Shown one piece after another: positions 16,977 to 25,211 of a stretch of 33,718 bases of DNA. This DNA comes from Alistipes sp. GTDB lineage: Bacteria > Bacteroidota > Bacteroidia > Bacteroidales > Rikenellaceae. How positions within the stretch are numbered: position 1 is the stretch's first letter; the number at the start of each line of letters is the position of its first letter. The notes below the pieces were generated by a model. It did no database searches. It was not told where the DNA came from and saw nothing but the letters and a program-made list of their open reading frames with translations. The stretch lies in NCBI GenBank assembly GCA_029060215.1, contig JAIDUK010000009.1:1-33718 (forward strand), read 5' to 3'. The position numbers were made by a program, and so were the translations under genes.

Positions 16977-17657
16977 ATGACCCTGCGCGAACAACTGATG
17001 GAGATGGCCGACGCCCGCTACCGCGAATTCAACGCCTCGCTGACCCCGGGCGCGGGCGCGATGATCGGCGTACGCATTCCGCAGCTGCGGGCCATAGCCC
17101 GCGAAATCGCCCGCGGCGACTGGCGCACGTGGCTCGAAGAAGCCGACGACGAATATTTCGAAGAGAAGATGCTGCAAGGGCTGGTCATAAGCTATGCGAA
17201 ATGCCCGCCGGAAGAGAAGCTGCGACGGACGGCCTGCTTTGTCCCGAAAATCGACAACTGGGCGGTGTGCGACTGCTTCTGCTGGCGGCTGAAAGCGGCC
17301 GAACGCGCCCCGATGTGGGAATTCATCCAGCCCTATTTCAACTCGGCGGCCGAATACGAAGCACGCTTCGCGGTGGTGATGGCGCTGGGAAACTTCGTAG
17401 ACGAAGAACACCTCGACCCCCTGCTGGAGATACTGGGCGCCGTCGGCCACGAAGGCTACTATGTCCGCATGGGCGTGGCGTGGGCGGTGTCGGTCTGCTA
17501 TGTGAAATACCCCGAACGCACGGAACGATGGCTGCGCGAAGAATGCCCGCTCGGCGACTGGACCTACAACAAGGCGCTGCAAAAGATCGCGGAATCGCTG
17601 CGTGTGGCGCCCGAAGCCAAAGCGCGGCTGAAAACCCTGAAACGGCGGGCGAAATAA
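16977..17657 (+). CDS. DNA alkylation repair protein, AlkD-like glycosylase
   Basis: A helical repeat (HEAT/ARM-like) protein of 226 aa in the AlkD family, which excises alkylated bases such as 3- and 7-methylpurines. The family core is visible as PKIDNWAVCDCFCW; Trp95 and Asp99 stand in the W-x3-D spacing of the AlkD active-site residues. A second aromatic segment, CPLGDWTYNKALQKIAE, lies near the C-terminus. The ATG at 16977 (MTLREQLMEM) is chosen because a -7 box at 16943-16950 excludes the upstream open frame. Divergent from the ORF6N gene. Confidence 0.88.
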   Translation: MTLREQLMEMADARYREFNASLTPGAGAMIGVRIPQLRAIAREIARGDWRTWLEEADDEYFEEKMLQGLVISYAKCPPEEKLRRTACFVPKIDNWAVCDCFCWRLKAAERAPMWEFIQPYFNSAAEYEARFAVVMALGNFVDEEHLDPLLEILGAVGHEGYYVRMGVAWAVSVCYVKYPERTERWLREECPLGDWTYNKALQKIAESLRVAPEAKARLKTLKRRAK

Positions 17658-17689
17658 AAAACGGAAAGAGGTTTTTCCGAAAAAAACGC

Positions 17690-17697
17690 TACTTTTG
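17690..17697 (+). promoter_or_regulatory. -7 element of the GT2 - GT-C - mutY operon
   Basis: TACTTTTG on the plus strand, 24 nt before the ATG at 17722; no clear -33 TTTG. Confidence 0.5.
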
Positions 17698-17721
17698 TAA
17701 TCAATAAAAACAACGAAAGCC

Positions 17722-18444
17722 ATGCGCAGACTGGTAATAATCCCTACCTATAATGAAAAGGAGAACGTCGCGGCCATGATCGCCAAAGTGTTCTCGCTCC
17801 CCGAAGAATTCGACCTGCTGATCATCGACGACGGCTCGCCCGACGGTACGGCCGCCATCGTCAAGGAACACCAGCAAAAACACGCCGGCCGGCTGCACCT
17901 TGTGGAACGCAGCGGCAAACTGGGACTGGGCACGGCCTACCTGACGGGATTCCGCTGGGGGCTGGACCACGGCTACGACTACATGTGCGAAATGGACTGC
18001 GATTTCTCGCACAACCCCGACGACCTGCTGCGCCTGTTCGCGGCGGCCGAAGCAGGCAGCGACGTGGTGGTAGGCTCGCGCTATGTGAAAGGAGTGAACG
18101 TGGTGAACTGGCCCATGTCGCGGCTGCTGATGTCGTACTTCGCCTCGAAATACGTACGCACGGTGACCCGGATGCCGGTGCACGACGCCACGGCGGGATT
18201 CGTCTGCTACTCGCGCCGGGCGCTGGAAGCCATCGACTTCGACCGCATCCGCATGAAAGGCTACGGGTTCCAGATCGAAATGAAATACACGGCATGGCGG
18301 CTGGGGATGAAGATCGAAGAAGTGCCGATCGTCTTCGTAGACCGTCAGGAAGGAACTTCGAAGATGAGCGGCGGGATCTTCGGCGAAGCGCTGTTCGGAG
18401 TAATGGGCCTGCCATGGCGCAAAATCCGCAAAACCCAGCGATGA
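17722..18444 (+). CDS. Polyprenol-phosphate mannosyltransferase-like GT2 (DPM1 type)
   Basis: A 240-aa soluble GT2 enzyme of the dolichol-phosphate-mannose synthase type: it would transfer a sugar from a nucleotide donor to polyprenyl phosphate at the inner face of the membrane. Motifs: VIIPTYNEKENV at the N-terminus, IIDDGSPDGTA (nucleotide binding), the DXD-like EMDCDFSHNP (metal/nucleotide), and GSRYVKGV followed by KGYGFQIEM. It lacks the C-terminal membrane helices of longer family members. The stop overlaps the ATG of the next gene, a GT-C transferase (ATGA, 18441-18444), which would be a natural user of its product. Sugar identity is inferred. Confidence 0.88.
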   Translation: MRRLVIIPTYNEKENVAAMIAKVFSLPEEFDLLIIDDGSPDGTAAIVKEHQQKHAGRLHLVERSGKLGLGTAYLTGFRWGLDHGYDYMCEMDCDFSHNPDDLLRLFAAAEAGSDVVVGSRYVKGVNVVNWPMSRLLMSYFASKYVRTVTRMPVHDATAGFVCYSRRALEAIDFDRIRMKGYGFQIEMKYTAWRLGMKIEEVPIVFVDRQEGTSKMSGGIFGEALFGVMGLPWRKIRKTQR

Positions 18445-19640
18445 AGCCGCAGGAAGCGGCTCGCCGCCGGCAAAAAAACGGCTTCCTGCACCGGGCCGGG
18501 GAATTCTTCCTCGACCCGCGCAACCTCTACATACTGGGGTTTCTGCTGATATTGGCGCTCTCGCTGGTCGAAGCCTCGCGCGGACGCCACCGCAACTTCA
18601 TGATCTTCGCCGAATCGACCGAACTGTTCTGGCAGCAGACAGCGCCCTACGGCGCGAACTGGCCCCCGGCGGGGATGCGGCTCGACTACTACCTGTACGG
18701 CCCGCTGTTCAACGTGCTCTTCACGCCGTTCGCCTATCTGCCGGGAGTGCTGGGCCCGGCGGCGTGGAACCTCTTCAACTTCACGCTGTGGTTCGCGGCG
18801 ATCTTCACCCTGCCCCGCTTCACGCGCGAGGAAAAATGCAAATCGTTTCTCTACACCTTTCTCATACTGGCCTGCACGCAGCTCTCGTTCCAATACAACG
18901 TGACGGTGGGCAGCATCTTCCTGCTGGCCTACACGCTGCTGGAACGCGACCGGGGATTCTGGGCCGTGCTGCTCATCATGCTATCGGGGTTCACGAAGAT
19001 CTACGGCATCCTGCAATTGGGCCTGCTGGTCTGCTACCCGCGGTTCTGGCGCAACATGAGCTATGCGGTGCTGATCGGCGCGGTGTTATGGGCGCTTCCG
19101 GCCGTGGGCACGACGCCCGACGGCCTGCCGGGCTGGTACGGCGACTGGTTCGACGCGCTCTGCTCGCACAAGGATACGCGCGAATGGAAGAACATCTTCT
19201 ATCTGCGGCCGCTGCATCTGCACGCCGTACAGCTGTGGGTGCAACTCGGCGTACTGGCGGCGCTGGCGGCAGCGCTTTTCGCCCGCTGGCGCCAATGGCG
19301 GAGCGACTATTTCCGCATCGGGGCGCTGGCATGTCTGACAGGCTATGCGATCTTGTTCAGCAACTCGAGCGAAAGCCACACCTATGTCATCTCGCTGATA
19401 GGCTACACGATGTGGTATTGGACGATGCGCCGGGGGGGGGAGTTGCGGCTGCTCGACCGGGTGCTCTACTGGGCCGTTTTCGCGGTGGTGGTGGTCATGC
19501 CCGTGGACGTGCTGTGTCCGCCGGCGGTCATGAACTTTTTCTACGGCTGGCAACTGAATCTGTGGCTGCTGGTCGGCCTGTGGCTGCGGCTGGTATGGAC
19601 GACTTTCGTACGGATACCCCCGGCGTTCGTACTCCGCTGA
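18441..19640 (+). CDS. GT-C membrane glycosyltransferase, GT87/DUF2029-like
   Basis: A 399-aa polytopic membrane protein with about ten hydrophobic segments. The first large loop (YGANWPPAGMRLDYYLYGPLFNVLFTPFAYLPG) resembles DUF2029/GT87 mannosyltransferases of the GT-C fold, which use polyprenyl-phosphate sugars at the outer face of the membrane. The start (18441) overlaps the stop of the DPM1-like gene, and mutY follows 13 nt downstream. A run of nine G (19432-19440) within the reading frame could slip and shift the frame. Family placement is by loop pattern and context, so less certain than for its neighbour. Confidence 0.75.
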   Translation: MKPQEAARRRQKNGFLHRAGEFFLDPRNLYILGFLLILALSLVEASRGRHRNFMIFAESTELFWQQTAPYGANWPPAGMRLDYYLYGPLFNVLFTPFAYLPGVLGPAAWNLFNFTLWFAAIFTLPRFTREEKCKSFLYTFLILACTQLSFQYNVTVGSIFLLAYTLLERDRGFWAVLLIMLSGFTKIYGILQLGLLVCYPRFWRNMSYAVLIGAVLWALPAVGTTPDGLPGWYGDWFDALCSHKDTREWKNIFYLRPLHLHAVQLWVQLGVLAALAAALFARWRQWRSDYFRIGALACLTGYAILFSNSSESHTYVISLIGYTMWYWTMRRGGELRLLDRVLYWAVFAVVVVMPVDVLCPPAVMNFFYGWQLNLWLLVGLWLRLVWTTFVRIPPAFVLR

Positions 19641-19653
19641 CGAATCCGCACCG

Positions 19654-20703
19654 ATGCGACGCATAGCCCCCATCCTGCTGGAATGGTATGCCCGGGAAGG
19701 CCGCGACCTGCCGTGGCGCCGCACGCGCGACCCCTACCGCATCTGGCTGTCGGAAGTGATCCTGCAACAAACGCGGGTGGCCCAAGGCATGGACTACTAC
19801 CTGCGTTTCACGCAGCGCTGGCCGGAAATCGGGGCGCTGGCGGCGGCGACCGAAGACGAAGTACTCAAACTCTGGCAGGGGCTGGGCTACTACAGCCGTG
19901 CGCGCAATCTGCACGCGGCGGCCCGGACGGTGGCGGAGCGCTACGGCGGCGAATTTCCGAAAACCTATGCGGAAGTACGCGCCCTGCCGGGCGTGGGCGA
20001 CTACACGGCGGCGGCTATCTGCTCGGCGGCCTACGGCCTGCCCTGCGCAGTGCTGGACGGCAACGTATACCGGGTGCTGTCGCGGCTCTTCGACGTGGAA
20101 CTGCCGATCGACACGACGGCGGGCCGCAAGGCTTTCGCCGAACTGGCGCAAACGCAACTGGACCCGGCGCAACCGGGGCGCTACAATCAGGCGATCATGG
20201 ATTTCGGGGCGCTGCAATGCACCCCGTCGCAACCCCGCTGCGACGACTGTCCGCTGGCGGAACGCTGCATGGCCCGGGCGGCGGGCACAACGGCCGAACG
20301 GCCTGTCAAACAAGGCCGCCCGAAGGTGAGCGACCGCTGGTTCAACTATCTGCACATCACCTGCGGCCAGCGAACGTTGCTTGTGCGCCGCGAAGGCCGC
20401 GACATCTGGCAGGGGCTCTACGAATTCCCGCTCATCGAGACCGAGCGGGCGGCGGACCTGCTGGAACTGACGGCCCTGCCCCGCTTCCGCGAACTGCTGG
20501 GCGAAGAAGAATGGCGGCTGATACGGAGCGTGGAGATGCCGCGCCACCAACTGTCGCACCGCACGATCCATGCGACGATCCACCGCATAGAGACGCCGCG
20601 GCTGACCCCTGCGGCCGAAGCGCTGGCCGCAGAGACCGCGACGCTGGCCGACCGCGCCGTACCGCGGCTGCTGGAACGCTACCTGATCAAATACCAGAGA
20701 TAA
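19654..20703 (+). CDS. mutY: A/G-specific adenine DNA glycosylase
   Basis: Removes adenine mispaired with 8-oxoguanine. The 349-aa product has the full MutY layout: catalytic Glu34 in SEVILQQT, the helix-hairpin-helix LPGVGDYTAAAI, catalytic Asp135 in VLDGNVYRVL, a 4Fe-4S site with C-x6-C-x2-C-x5-C spacing (Cys189, 196, 199, 205) and a C-terminal NUDIX-like domain (about 225-345) for 8-oxoG recognition. It is the third gene of the plus-strand operon begun by the DPM1-like gene, an unrelated neighbour. Its last 25 nt overlap the end of the convergent antiporter gene. Confidence 0.95.
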   Translation: MRRIAPILLEWYAREGRDLPWRRTRDPYRIWLSEVILQQTRVAQGMDYYLRFTQRWPEIGALAAATEDEVLKLWQGLGYYSRARNLHAAARTVAERYGGEFPKTYAEVRALPGVGDYTAAAICSAAYGLPCAVLDGNVYRVLSRLFDVELPIDTTAGRKAFAELAQTQLDPAQPGRYNQAIMDFGALQCTPSQPRCDDCPLAERCMARAAGTTAERPVKQGRPKVSDRWFNYLHITCGQRTLLVRREGRDIWQGLYEFPLIETERAADLLELTALPRFRELLGEEEWRLIRSVEMPRHQLSHRTIHATIHRIETPRLTPAAEALAAETATLADRAVPRLLERYLIKYQR

Positions 20704-21629
20704 ACCCCGTAGACGGCCAGAAAGATGGCCCCCTCCCAACGGTCGACGACCTTGCGCCGGAAGGTGAAGGCGGCGAGGAAAAGCAGAAACGACCCGAGGA
20801 CGACCATGCCGATGTCGAGAGCGGTGATGCCGCCCAAAGCAAGGGGCCGGACGGAAGCGCTGACACCGAGGATGAGCAGGATGTTGGCAATGTTGGAACC
20901 GAGGACGTTGCCCAAAGCGAGCTCGGGGCGGCCCTTGGCCACAGCGACGACCGACGACGCCAACTCGGGCAGCGACGTACCGCCCGCGACGAGGGTGATG
21001 GCGATGACCGATTCGCTGACGCCCAATCTGCGGGCGATGAGGGTGGCGTGGTGGAGAAACAGCTCGCCGCCGCCGACCAGCCCGGCCAATCCCACGACAA
21101 TCAGCACGAACGTGAGCCACAAAGCCTTGGCAGGCTTGTCTGCTTGTGCCGGCGCGCCGCTGCGCCCTGCGGTCTTGACCGAGAACCACATCGACCCGGC
21201 ATAGAGCGCCAACATGACGATGCCGTCGACGCGGTCGATGCGGTCGGCGGCGCCGAGGTGCAGCAACCGGTCCGAAGCGAAGAGGAAGAACAACACCGAA
21301 ACGACGAATCCGAAAGGGATGTCGCGCCGGATGTTGCTGCGCGAGAGGACGAGGGGCTGGACAAGGGCGCAGACCCCGAGGATGACGAAAGTATTGAAAA
21401 GGTTGGAACCGACGACGTTGCCGACGGCGACGTCGGACTGCCCGCCGATGGCCGACAAGAGGGAGACGACCAACTCGGGAGCCGAAGTGCCGACGGCCAC
21501 GACGGTGAGCCCGACGATGAACTCCGGAACCCGGAAGCGCTGGGCGAGCGCGGCGGCGCCGTCGGTGAGCAGACCGGCCCCGACAAGAACGAGAGCGAGG
21601 CCGACGAGAAGCAAGAGAACGTTCATCAT
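20679..21629 (-). CDS. Calcium/sodium antiporter (CaCA family, YrbG-like)
   Basis: A 316-aa membrane protein with two inverted Na/Ca exchanger repeats, each with its ion-binding α-motif: AVGTSAPELVVSLLSA in the first half and AGGTSLPELASSVVAV in the second, plus matching GNVVGSNLFN and GNVLGSNIAN segments. This is the YrbG-type K+-independent exchanger. The ATG at 21629 (MMNVLLLL) is chosen; it comes 4 nt after the stop of the ZIP transporter gene, so the two cation transporters form an operon. The 3' end overlaps mutY by 25 nt. Confidence 0.92.
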   Translation of the reverse strand: MMNVLLLLVGLALVLVGAGLLTDGAAALAQRFRVPEFIVGLTVVAVGTSAPELVVSLLSAIGGQSDVAVGNVVGSNLFNTFVILGVCALVQPLVLSRSNIRRDIPFGFVVSVLFFLFASDRLLHLGAADRIDRVDGIVMLALYAGSMWFSVKTAGRSGAPAQADKPAKALWLTFVLIVVGLAGLVGGGELFLHHATLIARRLGVSESVIAITLVAGGTSLPELASSVVAVAKGRPELALGNVLGSNIANILLILGVSASVRPLALGGITALDIGMVVLGSFLLFLAAFTFRRKVVDRWEGAIFLAVYGVYLWYLIR

Positions 21630-21633
21630 AAAC

Positions 21634-22434
21634 CTAAGCAAGCATGATCAGACTGACGGCCATGAGGGCCATGCCGGTGACCACGCCGTAGATGGAAGTA
21701 TGGGGCTCGCCGTACTCGCGGGCGGCGGGCAGCAGCTCGTCGATGGAGATGAAGACCATGATCCCGGCGACGACGGCGAGCACGCACCCCATCAAGGTGG
21801 CCGACATGAAAGGCATGAGCACGGCCCAAGCGAGCAAAGCCCCGACGGGCTCGGCCAAGCCGGAGAGGAACGACAACCGGAAAGCCCTGCCGCGGTCGCC
21901 GGTGGCGTAGAACAACGGCACGGAGACGGCGATGCCCTCGGGGATGTTGTGGATGGCAATAGCCACGGCGATGGCCACGCCAAGAGTGGGATTGTCGACG
22001 GCGGTGGTGAACGTAGCGATACCCTCGGGGAAATTATGGATAGCGATGGCCAAGGCGGTCAAGAGCCCCATGCGCATCAACCGGGGATTGCGGGGCCGGC
22101 GGCTCATCTCCTCGACGGAATGGGCCTCGTGGGGATTCTCGACCGAGGGAACGAGCCTGTCGATGATGCCGATGAGCAAGATGCCCCCGAAGAAACAGAC
22201 GACAGTGAAGAGCGTCCCCAACCGCTCGCCCCACACGGCGGAGAGCGCCTCGGCGGACTGCCGGAACAACTCGACGAACGAGACGTAGATCATCACACCG
22301 CCCGAAAGGCCCAACGAGAAGGAGAGCAGCCGTTTGTTGGTATGACGGGTCAGAAAAGCCGCGGCGCTGCCGATGCCCGTAGCCAGACCGGCCCCGAGCG
22401 TCAGCAAGAAAGGAACAAGAAACTGGGAATTCAT
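21634..22434 (-). CDS. zupT: ZIP family metal transporter (ZupT-like)
   Basis: A 266-aa polytopic transporter for zinc and related divalent metals. The two metal-binding helices carry the ZupT hallmarks HNFPEG (TM4) and HNIPEG (TM5); LSFSLGLSGGVMIYVSFVEL and FISIDELLPAAREYG also fit ZupT. The ATG at 22434 (MNSQFLVPF) follows a consensus promoter at 22483-22452. The antiporter gene follows after 4 nt. Confidence 0.92.
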   Translation of the reverse strand: MNSQFLVPFLLTLGAGLATGIGSAAAFLTRHTNKRLLSFSLGLSGGVMIYVSFVELFRQSAEALSAVWGERLGTLFTVVCFFGGILLIGIIDRLVPSVENPHEAHSVEEMSRRPRNPRLMRMGLLTALAIAIHNFPEGIATFTTAVDNPTLGVAIAVAIAIHNIPEGIAVSVPLFYATGDRGRAFRLSFLSGLAEPVGALLAWAVLMPFMSATLMGCVLAVVAGIMVFISIDELLPAAREYGEPHTSIYGVVTGMALMAVSLIMLA

Positions 22435-22451
22435 ACGAGCTGCCTTTAGGG

Positions 22452-22483
22452 CAAAGATAGTGCAAGACGAGTGCAAAAGCAAA
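22452..22483 (-). promoter_or_regulatory. Consensus promoter of the ZIP/antiporter operon
   Basis: Minus strand: TTTG (22483-22480), 20-nt spacer, TATCTTTG (22459-22452). A full match to the Bacteroidetes promoter consensus, 17 nt before the ATG. Confidence 0.75.
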
Positions 22484-22575
22484 CTCGTTTGCATTTTGCC
22501 GGACCGCAGCCTCTATTCCGTCGAGGCGGAATATCAATTTAGTGATGATTTGTAAATTTTGAATTGCGAATTTCC

Positions 22576-22583
22576 TATCTTTG
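22576..22583 (+). promoter_or_regulatory. -7 element of the DsbD-like gene
   Basis: TATCTTTG on the plus strand, 24 nt before the ATG at 22608; the nearest TTTG (22549-22552) has a rather long 23-nt spacer. Confidence 0.5.
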
Positions 22584-22607
22584 TGCCCAACAACAAAACC
22601 TCGGAAC

Positions 22608-24608
22608 ATGAGAACCATACTGACAATATGGGCAGCGATGCTGACCTGCGTGGCGGCGACGGCCCAACAGGCGACGTGGACGCACCGGGTGGAGCCGCAG
22701 GGAGCGGACACCTACCGGATCGTGCTGGAAGCGCAGATCCCGGCCCGCTATCACATGTACGACATGGGCCCCTACGGAGCAGACGGACCTACGGCGACGA
22801 CGATCGTACTGACCCCGGGCGAAGGGGTGGCGCTGGAAGGCGGCGTGAAACTGCTGACGCCTCCCCACCGCTATCACGACGAAATGTTCGACATGGAAAT
22901 CGGGACGCTGGAGAATAAAGCGGTCTTCGAACAGCAAGTGCGCCTGACGGGCAGCCGCGGCACGGTGGAAGCGTCGCTGGAATGGATGCTCTGCGACGAC
23001 CGCAGCTGCACGCCGCCCGACGACCTGCAACTGACGATCCGCATCCCGCAGCACGATGCGGCGCAAACGGCGGACGAGACCCCGGCCGAAGAAACGGCGC
23101 GGACAGCACAGACGGCCCCGGCAGCCCCGGCGAAAGATGCGGCGGGCGACAAGGGGATGTGGACGCTGATCATCGAAGCGGTGCTGTGGGGCTTTGCGGC
23201 GCTGCTGACCCCGTGCGTATTCCCGATGGTGCCGATGACCGTATCGTACTTCCTCAAGGGCGAGGGCGGCCCGGCGATGGGACGCCTGCGCGCGGCGCTC
23301 TACGGCCTGTTCATCGTAGCGCTCTACACGCTGCCCATCGCGGCGATCATCCTGATAACCCGCGCGGCGGGCGGCGATGCGGTGACGGCCGACATCTTCA
23401 ACTGGCTGGCGACGCACTGGCTGCCCAACGTGATCTTCTTCGCGGTGTTCATGCTCTTTGCGGCGTCGTTCTTCGGAGCTTTCGAAATCACGATGCCCTC
23501 GTGGCTGGTGAACAAGGCCGACGCCAAGGCCGACACCAAAGGCTTGGGCGGCATCTTCTTCTTGGCGCTGACGCTGGTGCTGGTGTCGTTCTCGTGCACG
23601 GGACCGATCGTCGGCTCGGTGCTGATCAAATCGACTTCGGGCGAATTCTGGGCCCCGATTCTGACGATGCTGGCGTTCTCGCTGGCATTCGCCCTGCCGT
23701 TCACGCTCTTCGCGCTGTTCCCCTCGGTGCTGAAGAAACTGCCCAAGAGCGGCGGCTGGCTCAACTCGGTGAAGGTGGTCATCGGGTTCGTCGAAGCGGC
23801 GCTGGGATTCAAATTCCTGTCGGTGGCCGACCAGACCTACCACTGGGGGCTGATGGACCGCGAGATATACCTTGCCATCTGGATCGTTGTATTCTCGCTG
23901 CTGGGGCTCTATCTGCTCGGCAAACTGAAATTCGCCCACGACAGCGACCTGCCCTACGTAGGAGTAGGCCGGCTGGCGCTGGCCATAGCGGTATTCTCGT
24001 TCGTGGTCTACATGATACCGGGCATGTGGGGCGCGCCGCTGAAAGGCTTGTCGGGCTATCTGCCGCCCCTGACCACGCAAGATTTCGTACTGACGCCGGG
24101 GAGTGCGGAAACACCGGCGGCTGCAACGGCCCTGCCGCAAAAACGCAAGTACGCCGACTTCCTGCACCTGCCCCACGGGCTGGAAGGCTTCTTCGACCTT
24201 GCGGAAGCCGAAGCCTATGCGGCACAGGCAGGCAAACCGCTCTTCATCGACTTCACGGGCCACGGCTGCGTGAACTGCCGCGAAATGGAAGCGCGCGTAT
24301 GGTCGGACCCGGAAGTGCTGCGAATCCTGCGCGACGACTACGTGATCTGCGCCCTCTACTCGGACGACAAGAAACAACTGCCCGAAAGCGAATGGGTGAC
24401 CACCGACGGGGGCAAGGTGCTGAAAAGCCTCGGCAAGATCAACTCCTACTATGCGCGGAAGACCTACGGAGCGAACGCCCAACCCTACTACATCCTGCAA
24501 GGCCGCGACGGCAAGGAACTGGTGCCGCCGCGCGGCTACGACCTCGATGCGGAAGCGTTCGCCGAATTCCTGCGAGCCGGACTGAAAGCCTACGCGGCGC
24601 AACGCTGA
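22608..24608 (+). CDS. Thiol:disulfide interchange protein, DsbD-like
   Basis: A 666-aa three-domain protein that passes electrons from cytoplasmic thioredoxin through the membrane to periplasmic partners. A signal peptide (about 1-19) precedes an N-terminal α-like domain with a possible Cys pair (Cys129, Cys134). The membrane core has Cys203 in LLTPCVFPMVPM and Cys330 in SFSCTGP, the redox pair of the DsbD/CcdA family. The C-terminal thioredoxin domain has GHGCVNC (Cys554, Cys557). A low-complexity Ala/Thr/Pro linker (about 150-180) joins α domain and membrane core. Own promoter, strong terminator: monocistronic. Targets unknown; homologues serve disulfide isomerisation, cytochrome maturation or peroxide defence. 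Confidence 0.9.
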   Translation: MRTILTIWAAMLTCVAATAQQATWTHRVEPQGADTYRIVLEAQIPARYHMYDMGPYGADGPTATTIVLTPGEGVALEGGVKLLTPPHRYHDEMFDMEIGTLENKAVFEQQVRLTGSRGTVEASLEWMLCDDRSCTPPDDLQLTIRIPQHDAAQTADETPAEETARTAQTAPAAPAKDAAGDKGMWTLIIEAVLWGFAALLTPCVFPMVPMTVSYFLKGEGGPAMGRLRAALYGLFIVALYTLPIAAIILITRAAGGDAVTADIFNWLATHWLPNVIFFAVFMLFAASFFGAFEITMPSWLVNKADAKADTKGLGGIFFLALTLVLVSFSCTGPIVGSVLIKSTSGEFWAPILTMLAFSLAFALPFTLFALFPSVLKKLPKSGGWLNSVKVVIGFVEAALGFKFLSVADQTYHWGLMDREIYLAIWIVVFSLLGLYLLGKLKFAHDSDLPYVGVGRLALAIAVFSFVVYMIPGMWGAPLKGLSGYLPPLTTQDFVLTPGSAETPAAATALPQKRKYADFLHLPHGLEGFFDLAEAEAYAAQAGKPLFIDFTGHGCVNCREMEARVWSDPEVLRILRDDYVICALYSDDKKQLPESEWVTTDGGKVLKSLGKINSYYARKTYGANAQPYYILQGRDGKELVPPRGYDLDAEAFAEFLRAGLKAYAAQR

Positions 24609-24630
24609 GCCGCGCGTGCCGCCACAAGAA

Positions 24631-24665
24631 AAGCCTGCATTCCCCGAAGGATGCAGGCTTTTTCT
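24631..24665. terminator. Bidirectional terminator after the DsbD-like gene
   Basis: AAGCCTGCAT (24631-24640) pairs perfectly with ATGCAGGCTT (24651-24660). On plus it is followed by a T-run; on minus the arm is followed by TTCTT, so it may also end the small basic-protein gene. Confidence 0.85.
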
Positions 24666-24681
24666 TCATACGTCGGACGCC

Positions 24682-24879
24682 CTACTTCGTGCTGCGCGAA
24701 GAAGCGGTGCGCGAAGAAGCGCTCTTGGCCGACGTACGGCCGGCAGAAGCCTTCCCTGCTGCGGGCTTGGAAGCGGCTTTGGCCTCGGGGCCCTTGGAGC
24801 GATGGCTGGCAGCGGAGGCAGTGGTCTTCGTGCTGCGCGAAGTGCCGGGGCACTCCTTTTTGTTGCTGTACTCTTTCAT
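24682..24879 (-). CDS. Small basic Ser/Ala/Lys-rich protein (65 aa), unknown function
   Basis: The product begins MKEYSNKKECPGTSRSTKTT and continues as a low-complexity chain of Ser, Ala, Thr, Lys and Arg with recurring SRST, AASK and SAKSASSR units, ending SSRSTK. It has almost no hydrophobic residues, a high positive charge and one Cys. This composition resembles histone H1-like tails of bacterial DNA-binding proteins, but no family signature is visible. It ends 17 nt before a terminator active on this strand, which supports a real gene. The frame extends upstream, but the ATG at 24879 is the natural start, as the upstream part has a different composition. Confidence 0.55.
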   Translation of the reverse strand: MKEYSNKKECPGTSRSTKTTASAASHRSKGPEAKAASKPAAGKASAGRTSAKSASSRTASSRSTK

Positions 24880-25088
24880 AACTCTAAAAAGTTTTAATGA
24901 CACGGAAAGTCCTGCAAATAACACGCCGAAAATAAAAACGCGGCGCAATCGAGCGATTCGGAAAGAGAAAACGGCGCAGGGAACGGCACACGAAAACACC
25001 CTCGGTCCGCCGATGCCCGCAGTCTTAGATGGCTGGATTCGACGACCGGCGATGCGAACGGATTCGAGGGGTATGTATCGAAGAAAAA

Positions 25089-25154
25089 GGGTGCGGAGAA
25101 AAAGCACTGGCATGCGACGCGACTTGACCTTCGGGGCAACGTCTCTCCGCACCC
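25089..25154 (-). repeat. Long-loop inverted repeat with U-run (structured RNA or terminator)
   Basis: GGGTGCGGAGA (25089-25099) and TCTCCGCACCC (25144-25154) pair perfectly (11 bp) around a 44-nt loop that can fold further. On the minus strand the stem is followed by TTTTTCTT. Could be a terminator or the core of a small structured RNA; I do not recognise a known family. The remaining bases from 24880 to 25088 show nothing I can assign. Confidence 0.5.
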
Positions 25155-25186
25155 GCGAGCGAGCGGAACATCGCCCCCGCAAAACG

Positions 25187-25211
25187 AAAAAAGGGGCGCG
25201 GTGTCAGCCCC
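25187..25211 (-). terminator. Terminator of the candidate ncRNA
   Basis: Minus strand: GGGGC (25211-25207), 9-nt loop, GCCCC (25197-25193), then six T (25192-25187). Confidence 0.65.
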
